Assembly (NCBI GenBank): GCA_001687465.1
Contig: LVLI01000316.1
Location: 25,367-89,366, forward strand
Source: Halocafeteria seosinensis
Lineage: Eukaryota > Sar > Bigyra > Bicosoecida
Direction of reading: 5' to 3'
DNA: 64,000 nucleotides
Numbering within the stretch: the stretch's first letter is position 1; each line of letters begins with the position of its first letter. The notes beneath the pieces are model-generated. The model was given only the letters and a program-made list of their open reading frames with translations. It had not been told where the DNA came from and searched no databases. The position numbers were made by a program, and so were the translations under genes. Below, one piece after another: positions 52,901 to 61,470 of this stretch.

Positions 52901-54300
52901 GCTCAACTTCATCCGCGAATTTGGAGGACATAGGTCTACCTGAGCCTCAAGAGGCGAAGAGGAATCTTATACAGCATAGGCCGAAAAATGCCCAGGACAG
53001 GACGTCGCTCATGTTCATCCATATTAGAGATTTCTGTCGAACACGCTTAATGCTGCTTGAAGGATACAATGTGATCTTCTATGGGGTAGGGTCCAAGATC
53101 AAACTGCTAGATTTGTTTATTGAATACCTTTCTCGTGGAAATACCAACCTTTTAATTTGCAGTGGGTATAATCCCCTTACCTCGATCGATGAACTGATCC
53201 GTTTGATATGGGAAAAGTTTGTACGAAAAGAGTGCCCAAGCCATGATCCTGTCGAATGCTGTCACGAGCTTCTGAATATCTTGGGAAAAAAATTCATCGA
53301 AAACAAGGCTGACAATTCTTCCCTTAAAGATTCGGTATTTCGGGAGAGCTGGGGAGTTGATAACGGAGGAAAAGTTTGCAGCAGCACTGGTGTGACCGCT
53401 AAGGATCTCGTTGACATTTGGCCGCGTTTCACCGTGTCGGAAGAACGATCAGGCCTGTCTGGTGGCGTCGACTCCTCAAGTATCGCCGGTTTTCACTCTA
53501 GGGCATGTCTTGCGTCTGAGAGGTTGACAGTTCAAAGCTCCCGCAAACATCCTTCTGAAGAAGTGCCAACGGTGCGAAACGACCGATATTCTGAGAATGC
53601 CATTCTAAGCGACTTAGCCGGCTGCTCGCTCAGTGATGAGCAAAGCACGATGCCGGACTCTGGCAGTAGTGTGGCATCAACCTCTGCCCCGAAGCACCGT
53701 CGGACTCGCAGGGGTCACTCTCAATCTGACGGATTCCCCACGGACGACGCGGGCGATAAGGATCACTTGTTCATTGCCCTGCACAACATTGATGGATCTT
53801 CATTTCAGAACTCTTCAGCGAGGACAGCATTATTTCTTTTGTCCCAATGTACCAAAATCCATTTTATTGCTTCGGTAGACCATATTAACGCCGCCCTTCT
53901 CCAGGATCAGCAACAACGGCTCTTAGGGAATTGGGTCTGGTTAGATGGCACCACGTTTGAACCATATGTCAAAGAAACGGTTCACACTGCCCCCGTGATG
54001 GATAAGCAACAAAATCTGTCCCACGCAGGTGTTCAGCACGTCTTGCAGTCTCTCACTCCGACCCACGTGGAAGTACTGAAGATCTTAGCTCAGCACCAGA
54101 GAGAACATGATAGCGGTATGGCTAAGACTGAATGGTATGACGCTTGCTTCGACAATTTACTTCTAACAAACGAAACGACGTTTCGGGGATACTTGGGTGA
54201 ATTTACGGACCACGAACTAGTGGTGACCAAGGGAACTGAGAACGGGGGAATCATGTGCACGCTTCCCGACAACGTTTTCGCGGAATTACCGGTGGAATAG
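49919..54300 (+). CDS. ORC2: PHD / ePHD with AP2-like insert / PHD / ORC2 fusion protein
   Basis: Exons 49919-51442, 51504-51568, 51634-51734 and 51803-54300 join in phase (introns 61, 65 and 68 nt; gtaagt, gtgagt, gtaaat; acceptors gtgcag, ccgcag, ttgcag), giving 1395 aa. Order: Ser/Arg/Gln-rich basic N-terminus (1-410) with tandem repeats; PHD finger (CSVCSEGE...CSGCGMRLHPDC...CSAC, about 420-480); extended PHD beginning VRCVLCP, with GWVHVACALWTP across the first junction and KCEICTDK, closing in CAVAFHVTCAMRAGWEF and FCSQH; an AP2/ERF-like segment inside the latter (ELRGITKSKDKKTWELSLPR, then FEAAIAYDEQFMRHYGISDD-MNFPG); a second PHD (CRECGSREEPDRMLLCEHCG...WFCREC); an acidic linker; and a full ORC2 (LEGYNVIFYGVGSKIKLLDL, HLFIALHNIDG, FIASVDHINAALL, LTPTHVEVLKILAQH, winged helix to the end). 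ORC2 is a core origin-recognition subunit; the fingers should read histone tails. A long Ser-rich insert sits within the ORC2 AAA-like part. The ORC2 half is continuous with the second PHD in one exon, without a stop. Confidence 0.88.
50590..50945 (+). repeat. Coding tandem repeats in the PHD-ORC2 N-terminus
   Basis: About four imperfect units of 80-110 bp encode variants of DLPRDSLTNSSSTSSTTEP followed by RRPSTRRQQQR. They form a basic, Ser/Thr-rich disordered segment. Unit number is likely to vary between strains. Confidence 0.85.
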
Positions 54301-54640
54301 GTCGCAGAATGCTACTAACAGGCGTACTTCGGTTGATTGATTGTTAAGAACTTTGGAAACCGATGCAGTGTAATCACCGTTTTTGGCAAGATTGGTTCAT
54401 ATGATCCTCGCTCTTTGCCACCCTTCTTCCGGCATTAACATTGATGATATGTCCACTTTTTTATCCGTCGACGCTTCACTGTGAAGAGCTGAATTCGTCC
54501 TGGACATTTGAACCCTTGTGCCTAATTCCTCACACTTTGGGAAGGATATCGGCCATGTGATGTTTACACGGTTTAGTCAGTAAACGTAAGATTCTTGGTA
54601 GTGGGTTCCATCCGAGAGACCCTTGCGACCGCCTCATTTC
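54301..54640. other. Intergenic, no gene seen
   Basis: 3' flank of the ORC2 fusion and upstream region of the next candidate gene. No recognised element. Confidence 0.4.
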
Positions 54641-55640
54641 ATGTCTGGAGAAGCGGCGTTCGTGAAGGCGGAACTTAGAGCGCAAGGCTCATCGTTTTTG
54701 TTGTATCTGATGACGGGACTGCTATTGACTCTATCTTCTTCCTCGCTGTACTGGAACGCTCTTGTCTTCACTCCCGCAAACGAGGAGCCTCGAAAGCAAA
54801 CCCATGCTTCATCGAGAATTCGGCTTGCTGTTAATGATGAATTCATCGCTTCCCAGGAAAGCACGAGATACTTCCCAAAATTAGCCTGGGAGTACTTGGC
54901 CTGCAAAATGAAGAAACCATGCCGATTGAATTGGCCGACTTTGTCGTAAGGTGCGTTCGGCCAAGGATCTCCCCTATTTCGAAAGTTGAGTTCCTTATAC
55001 ATCACTTGAGATGCGCTCGATTGAACTCTTTTTTTTTCTATGTTGTCAATGAACAATACTTCGTTCCCTGCTGGTCAATCGTTTACAAAATACAAAATTC
55101 GGATCGACCTGATAGAGTGTACCCCTCCATCCTACACTTGTTCATTTTGTTTCTGAAGAATTCCAAATTCAGTCAGAGCGTTGGTATTTGTAGCGGTATG
55201 TAATGTGGTAAAGATGCCAAATTGGTTTCTTCTAGCCGCTAAACCATATTGTTGTCATCATAGATACAGTAGATGTTACCACCTCAGAACACGCTCGGGC
55301 CGTTGAAATGTTTGGTAAGTGCAAAACTACAGCTGTATGAACAGACCCAATTGCCAGTGTTTTTATAAGCTATCGTATCACAAGACAAATAGTGCGAATT
55401 GAAGAGTCCGTATTGGAGAGAAGTGCTGTAAAACCTCGCTTCGTAAGCTTCTACTTGATGACAGTGGAACTGATTCCCAGGAATCTACCCGACCTAATGG
55501 TACATTTCATCACTGCAATTCTTCGCCGATTCCGCACCATCATTTCACACGTCCCGAACTGCAAAGTTGATGAGTCGTCGGTTAGGGTCGTTACCAGAGT
55601 CGGTTATTATTCGTCACCATGCTTCACTGCAAGTGTCTAA
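54641..55640 (+). CDS. Candidate small gene with two micro-exons, about 200 aa
   Basis: Exons 54641-54945, 55173-55195 (23 nt), 55288-55314 (27 nt) and 55393-55640 join in phase, with donors gtaagg, gtatgt, gtaagt and acceptors ttcag, ctcag, aatag. The product starts MSGEAAFVKAELRAQGSS, has one membrane-like helix (FLLYLMTGLLLTLSSSSLYW), and ends with VELIPRNLPDLMVHFITAIL and VRVVTRVGYYSSPCFTASV. No family is recognised. The first intron (227 nt) is longer than usual and may hide another exon. A competing minus-strand open frame spans 54634-55056. Phase agreement across three junctions favours this model. Confidence 0.45.
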
Positions 55641-55759
55641 CTATCATGATTTAGAATATTCTCTTGCGCCGTGAATAAATATCTTCATTGTGAAAAGGTG
55701 ACAAGAGAAAGAAAAGTGCGCCCTTCACACACTCTGACTGCACACCCCCGGACTGATGG

Positions 55760-58438
55760 ATGATGTCTGCACTCGATTTCCTCTTCTTCATCTGCTCGTA
55801 TATGGGAGTCTTCTTTGCCCTGTCGCTCCCTGTGGGAGTCGCTTCGGAAAAGTCTACAAGCAATGAGCTACGTGACGCCATCATAGACGGGGACTACATA
55901 GAGTATATTGAGAACAACGCCACTGTCTTCCGTCTCAAGAACAATGTAGTATGGAAGAACGTGTTTCCGACCTCCCCTCATCCACATCTGACTTTGGGAA
56001 AAGGGGAAATATTTGATGGACAAGGGTATACTATTTACCTAAATGGCACCACGAATTGGCAAGGCTTGATTAAAGTGAGCAATGATGTGACAAACTTCGC
56101 AGACGCTCCTCTCATCAAGAATCTCCATATGAAGGGCGGGCGAACTAGTATTGGAGGTGGGTTTATCGTTCAGTCTCAACAGAAATTCTTTATGGTCGAC
56201 TCTTGCACCTCAACGGGGATTATCTATGGGCAAAAACATCCATTTCATGGTGGTGGGGGTATAACCGGTGAACAGTGTGGCGCAAATGGAGGCCAGGCCC
56301 TCGTGATAAATTGTCACACTTCAGGACCGACCGAAGCAGCCGATGGTGGGGGAATATGTGGCCGTAAGACGGGGAGTGGAGGTACCGTCAACATCACTAG
56401 TTGCTCTTCTTCAGGGGCTATTGCAGCGCTCTCTAGCGGTGGTATTGTTGGCAGCATGACACCAGGGGATGGTGGCATAGTGTTTATTGAAAAGTGTTTT
56501 TCAACAGGAACTATAGAAGGGCCAGGTGGATGTGGCGGATTAACCGGTCACGGAGCGGGGACTGGTAAAAACAGCTTGATGCTGATCCAGAGGTCGTTTT
56601 CTACAGGGAAAATTTCCGGAAAGGAAAGCGGAGGTATCTGTGGAAGACATGCGGGGCAAAATTCTGGCAAGGCTGAGATAAAGGATTGCTATTCATTGGG
56701 GCGAATTGACGTGGATACGGGTGGAGGAATTTGCGGCCATTATACAGCCATAAGTGGTGGGACCGTCGTAATTGAGCGCACGTTCTCAAACGGTACAACA
56801 GTAGCAGGAGCAGGTGGCGTAATAGGCTCCGTAGCCGGGAACAGCAACTCTGTGCGTGTTGAACTTTCCGTATATCGCGGAGAACAGCTGGTGGGTGGAG
56901 GTACCTCTTCAGTGACTGGATATGGCAATTCAGCAAACATTAACGATGTCTTCGGAAAGCTCCATTGCGTGAGTGAGGGATGCTGGAACAACGACACTTG
57001 GAAGGAACAGTCAGGTGACGTCCCGGTTCTTCGCTTCCAACTCGCAACTAGCACACCAACTCCAAGCCCATCATCATCACCAATCCCTAGTTTCTCTGCT
57101 TCCTCTAGTATTAGTGTTACTGGTACACACTCAGGAACGCAGACAGCGACCATATCATCGAGTGTCTCTAGAACACATTCCCCGACGGCTACTACTGCTT
57201 CACCCAGTGCATCCGAAACATGGACAGCAACCGTTTCACCTAGTGTATCCGCAACATGGTCTGAAACTGTAACACCTCGCACACCCTCTTACTCCAGGAC
57301 TGTGACTTTAACTCCGACAATGTCAGCTTCTCGAACTTCCTCGCCCGTCCCTGTGATGCTCAGACGCTCCGAATTCAGGTCGACTCCGGTCAATGTGTCA
57401 TTTGAGTCTTTCTATGCTGCAGTCATTCGAAGATATTCGGGGGAGATGCAAGAAAAAGTGCTATTACGACACGCCAAGGAACAGTCCCTTTATGTTTACA
57501 GTTTTCTCGGTGATGAACTGACAGCAACGTTTATTCAGAGTGACGAGATGCATTCACATCCGGTTGATACTTTCTTCTTTAGGATACGATGGCCAGTTGG
57601 AGGCCCTCCATCTACAAATGCACAATTCGAGCTGTTGGGGCAGTATCATTCTGCTCTTTCTTGGACGACCCCGTTTCCTGGGGAGAGAAGAAATAGCATG
57701 ATGTGGGCGAACCCAATCTCCAAAAAAAGTGAAGCGTCTGTCTTTTTGTATGCTGGCTGGAAATTTTCCAATAGGGGCGATCGATTCTATCTGAATGATA
57801 TGTGGCTTTGGTCGGGCTTAGCGTTTGAGTGGCAAAAGATAAAACAAAGGGTGAGAGGCTCCCGTCCAACGACAAGAAGATTCTCAGCCGTTACATGGAC
57901 TTGCGATTGCGAAACTGTTTGCGTGAATTACATGTTTGGCGGTGTATCCAGTACTGGGGAGATACTGGACAATATGTGGCACTTCAATAGCGATTTTAAA
58001 GGGACAACTGTCTCTTGGGAACAACAAGGTGGCGAGGATTTTCCTAGTGGCAGATATAATGCGGACGTTTGGACCTTCTACAAAGACTTCACCAGTGGGA
58101 CAACTGCAGGAGCAAAGGACGTATATGTATTCGGAGGTATTGGCTTATCGGATGAAACAAAAGGACCCGAGTATCTCCAGGACCTATGGCGCTTCAGGTG
58201 CAGCTCCAAGGCTTGGAAGCCAATTCTCACCCCATTCCTACCTCACCGAATACATGGAGTGGCTTCTGCATTGGTCATCTCTTCCGTCCCCCTTGAATAT
58301 TGCGTCTATGTCTTTAAATACTCACAGAACCTCACGTTTTGGAGTTTTGACACCTATTCTGAAGAGTGGACGAACCTTCCCGGCCGGTGGGCTATCTGTC
58401 ACATTTGTGTGTGTGTAGTAGGTCATCTCCCATTATAG
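55760..58438 (+). CDS. Secreted beta-helix (GLUG-like) and kelch-like surface protein
   Basis: One exon, 892 aa. Signal peptide at the start (FLFFICSYMGVFFALSLPVG). Residues about 60-385 are glycine-rich repeats of 25-35 residues such as GGGICGRKTGSGGTVNITSC and GGIVGSMTPGDGG, similar to GLUG motifs of right-handed beta-helix adhesins. A Ser/Thr/Pro linker of about 100 residues (SASSSISVTGTHSGTQTATI...) is probably O-glycosylated. The C-terminal third has kelch-like blades: FLYAGWKFSNRGDRFYLNDM, YMFGGVSSTGEILDNMWHFN, VYVFGGIGLSDETKGPEYLQ. The whole reads as an extracellular, possibly wall or adhesive, protein. Its last 15 residues (PGRWAICHICVCVVGHLPL) differ from the inverted copy, which reads on into VGSKSPQDNTSHFTLMRSDG, so this copy is probably 3'-truncated by inserted sequence. 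Confidence 0.72.
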   Translation: MMSALDFLFFICSYMGVFFALSLPVGVASEKSTSNELRDAIIDGDYIEYIENNATVFRLKNNVVWKNVFPTSPHPHLTLGKGEIFDGQGYTIYLNGTTNWQGLIKVSNDVTNFADAPLIKNLHMKGGRTSIGGGFIVQSQQKFFMVDSCTSTGIIYGQKHPFHGGGGITGEQCGANGGQALVINCHTSGPTEAADGGGICGRKTGSGGTVNITSCSSSGAIAALSSGGIVGSMTPGDGGIVFIEKCFSTGTIEGPGGCGGLTGHGAGTGKNSLMLIQRSFSTGKISGKESGGICGRHAGQNSGKAEIKDCYSLGRIDVDTGGGICGHYTAISGGTVVIERTFSNGTTVAGAGGVIGSVAGNSNSVRVELSVYRGEQLVGGGTSSVTGYGNSANINDVFGKLHCVSEGCWNNDTWKEQSGDVPVLRFQLATSTPTPSPSSSPIPSFSASSSISVTGTHSGTQTATISSSVSRTHSPTATTASPSASETWTATVSPSVSATWSETVTPRTPSYSRTVTLTPTMSASRTSSPVPVMLRRSEFRSTPVNVSFESFYAAVIRRYSGEMQEKVLLRHAKEQSLYVYSFLGDELTATFIQSDEMHSHPVDTFFFRIRWPVGGPPSTNAQFELLGQYHSALSWTTPFPGERRNSMMWANPISKKSEASVFLYAGWKFSNRGDRFYLNDMWLWSGLAFEWQKIKQRVRGSRPTTRRFSAVTWTCDCETVCVNYMFGGVSSTGEILDNMWHFNSDFKGTTVSWEQQGGEDFPSGRYNADVWTFYKDFTSGTTAGAKDVYVFGGIGLSDETKGPEYLQDLWRFRCSSKAWKPILTPFLPHRIHGVASALVISSVPLEYCVYVFKYSQNLTFWSFDTYSEEWTNLPGRWAICHICVCVVGHLPL

Positions 58439-59880
58439 TGGGATCTATAGACGTCTACTTGTGTTGCTCATTCATTACCTCCTGTTGGAAAAGTTCGGAC
58501 CGTTCATGGTTAATCCCCAAGCAACAAAAGACATTCCGAGAAACAAGGGGTACAAGCGCGATGCGCACGCATTGCCCCCTATTTGTAGTCGAAAATCGAG
58601 CCCATCGCAGGTCCAAATCTGTGCATCGCGCTCATCGCACCCCAATTTGGCACTCTTCTTTCCAGGTCTATAATAGCATGTTGAGAGCTCTCCGAAGTAT
58701 CCCAAGTGTTTCTCCGGCTTGCAGACACGCCTAAGTCACTGTCGAGACTGATATGGAGCCTCTAAAAAGTGTTATATTGGGCGTCTTCCTCCGTAAGACA
58801 GGCTCATCCTTAGCCTCCCAAGAAGCAAATTCAAGGGATGCAGAAGTCTTCCATCAAACTGCTGACCAACGGCGAGAAGGATGTACAGTGTTGGGCTTTC
58901 GCTTTCGCCTCCACTCCCCTTCCTTAGCTAGCGCATAAGGCTTCGCAGGTCCCTCGTCGAGATCTACCTCAGCGGCTCAGCCGCCCTCTTCTCTGTTTCA
59001 TTTGAGTCGCTCTCACAGCTGCCTTAATCAGCTCCTCAAGTATATCATATGCTATATTCTATTCTTCAGCTCTAACGAAACACTGGACACACCTGTTACA
59101 TACGCTGCAGCCATGTGTCACGCTGAAGTACTCGTTCTTCCTGCGTTGTAAACTTGGCTACCGTTATTGCAAAACAGACTGCACCGGAATTTCGTCTGTC
59201 TTTTCAGTGACCTCAAACAGGGTAGGCTCATGTCTCGAGTGCCATTTCCTAGTCCGCAGGACAATACTAGTTTAATGAGATCCGACGGCACTGTCGTGGA
59301 GCTAACGGTGGACTTATACACACAGTGACTGGTGAAATGACATGAATCGACAATGCATGGGACAGGATCCTTGCAACTTTGCTACCATTGTTTGAGATGA
59401 TAAGATTTGGACAATACATGTATGTACAGTAGAGTAGCTAAACGCTCGTATTTCCCGATGCTGTGACACTGTTCCCCACCGCAGTAGTCTTCTTTCATGC
59501 GTGTCCATCCATCTACAGAGTACATATATGTATTGCTTCAGCGTATCCATAATACATGTACATGTACATGTACTGTATGGATTTTATACATGTCTGCCCG
59601 TCTTGCAGACTGCTGTACAACCTATACACTACTACGCGACACTTGATTAAACACAGCAACTTGAGAAAGAATTAAATATACGTTCTTCGGCGGGAGCAAA
59701 AGACTTCTTGCAAGCACAGAAGTTGCACGAAACCTTGGCGACAGGTGGTATTTCGGGCCGCGGCCCGCGTGGCAACCACTGGTTCCAGCGGAACAGGCTG
59801 AACAGCTCAAATCCACACAATTAACCGGGCTCGTTCAGTTCGTTTTAGTTTGGATTCTTTTTGATTTTTGTTTGAAATGT
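56521..59880. repeat. Left arm of a large inverted duplication
   Basis: From about 56521 to 59880 this sequence reappears as its reverse complement in 64000-61471, with near-identical coding stretches. The left arm carries about 800 bp (between 58378 and 59252) that the right arm lacks. The outer end lies at or beyond the point where the window cuts off the right arm. Confidence 0.9.
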
Positions 59881-59922
59881 CCTAACATTTACAGTTGGTA
59901 TCGAAAACGCAGTTGGTTGATT
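58439..59922. other. 3' part of left arm, no intact gene
   Basis: 58439-59250 is mostly the extra sequence absent from the other arm, with only short open frames. Near 59240-59325 a fragment SPQDNTSLMRSDGTVVELTV is the displaced C-terminus of the beta-helix/kelch gene. Farther on come CATGTA-type simple repeats (59560) and a GC-rich palindrome, cgggccgcggcccg (59754-59767). Confidence 0.6.
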
Positions 59923-61341
59923 ATGGATGGCTTGGAGGTTTTCTTGGGACGAAAGGGGATGAAGCAAATTCCGCGCAGCTCCCTGCTTTGGCTCTATGGC
60001 TACCTTTCTGCTCTCTCAACAGTATACCTTCCAATGGGGGTACGTTCAGAAACGTCTAATAGCACCGAGTTACGTGAGAAGATCATCGGGAAGTCGTACG
60101 AGCAGTATTTTGGGCATATGTGCCAGCAGGATCGGTATGTTTTTTCGCTCAAGACGAACATACCATGGAAATATGTATTTTCAGAAGATCCTCATCGACA
60201 TTTGACCTTGAATGAAGGCGAGATCTTCGATGGACAAGGTTATACAATCGATTTGACGAATATTACCGAGTGGCAAGGCTTGATAAAGGTGAACGATTCT
60301 GTGAGTGTCTTCGAGGACGCCCCCCTTGTCAGGAATATTCACATGAAGAATGGGCAAACAAGTGTTGGGGGTGGATTCGTCATCCAGTCCCGGCAGAAAT
60401 ATGTCACAGTCGAGTCTTGTAGCTCAACTGGAGATATCTATGGCTTTGTTGGAGACTACCCTGATGTTCCCTGGCACGGAGGAGGAGGTATATGTGGCGA
60501 GGAATGTGGAGCCGACGGTGGCCAAATCGTGGTACAAGATTGTCATTCTTCAGGCCCAATGCTTGGAGCCGATGGTGGAGGCATATGCGGTCGTATGACA
60601 GCAGCGGGAGGTACCGCCAATATAACTGGCTGCTCCTCATCGGGAAATATATTCTCGATTTCGACTGGTGGCATTGTCGGTAGCATGACACCGGCTGATG
60701 GAGGCGCTGTTTATATCCGGAACTGCTATTCCACCGGTGATATTACTGGGAGTTTAGCAGGTGGCATAGCAGGTTTTGGAGCTGGAAGCGCTAGCTCGAT
60801 GTTCATTCAAAGCTCCTATTCTACAGGTGCCATCGCAGGTGAAGAAGGCGGAGGTATCTGCGGAAGCAGAGGTGCCGAAAACGACGGAAAACTGGAGATA
60901 AGAGATTGCTACTCTTTAGGCCAAGTCAATTCAACAAACGGTGGAGGCATCTGTGGTGGGTCTGCAGCGATGTATGGAGGTGTGATTCTGATCAACAGTG
61001 TGTTTGCGAATGGAACCGTATCCACTTCAGCAGGAGGCATTGTAGGTTCAGTAGCCAATGATTCAGCCAGCATCCCTGACGATGAATCAATGGATTCAAT
61101 AGACGTTCAACTGTCAGTACACCGTGGAGAAACGATTGCAGCTTCCGGTTCCTCCTTGTTGGATGAGAGTCATAATTCAGCAGACGTCTCAGATATTATC
61201 GGAAGCTTATATTGCGTGAATGGGCATTGCTGGGATGAAGACGTTTGGAAAGAGCAACCTCAGTTTTCCCTCGTTTTCAGGAAAGTGCTGCTTCCGCAGA
61301 TACCTCCGCCTTCTTCGCCTGCGATGGCACCTGTAGAATAG
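59923..61341 (+). CDS. Shorter GLUG-like beta-helix secreted paralogue
   Basis: One exon from the first in-frame ATG (59923), 472 aa. Signal peptide SSLLWLYGYLSALSTVYLPM. It parallels the first 420 residues of the beta-helix/kelch protein: FDGQGYTIDLTNITEWQGLI, GGGICGEECGADGGQIVVQD, GGIVGSMTPADGGAVYIRNC. It ends soon after the CW..D.WKEQ motif, lacking the Ser/Thr linker and kelch part. An alternative frame near the end (SVFPRFQESAASADTSAFFA) hints that a longer tail existed. The gene fills almost exactly the spacer between the two inverted arms. Confidence 0.7.
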   Translation: MDGLEVFLGRKGMKQIPRSSLLWLYGYLSALSTVYLPMGVRSETSNSTELREKIIGKSYEQYFGHMCQQDRYVFSLKTNIPWKYVFSEDPHRHLTLNEGEIFDGQGYTIDLTNITEWQGLIKVNDSVSVFEDAPLVRNIHMKNGQTSVGGGFVIQSRQKYVTVESCSSTGDIYGFVGDYPDVPWHGGGGICGEECGADGGQIVVQDCHSSGPMLGADGGGICGRMTAAGGTANITGCSSSGNIFSISTGGIVGSMTPADGGAVYIRNCYSTGDITGSLAGGIAGFGAGSASSMFIQSSYSTGAIAGEEGGGICGSRGAENDGKLEIRDCYSLGQVNSTNGGGICGGSAAMYGGVILINSVFANGTVSTSAGGIVGSVANDSASIPDDESMDSIDVQLSVHRGETIAASGSSLLDESHNSADVSDIIGSLYCVNGHCWDEDVWKEQPQFSLVFRKVLLPQIPPPSSPAMAPVE

Positions 61342-61470
61342 GAGCTTTGCATGAACATCGAGCTGTCGCTTTTAGCTCCAAAACCGCGAAATTTGCTTCA
61401 TCCCAAGAAAACCCCCAAGCCACCCATCATCAACCAACTGCGTTCTTGAATCAATACCAACAGTAAACGT

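Noticed and set aside
54634-55056. 140-codon minus-strand frame
   Set aside because: The plus-strand model has three phase-consistent splice junctions and a membrane helix. The minus frame has neither a recognised family nor splice support, though it cannot be fully excluded.
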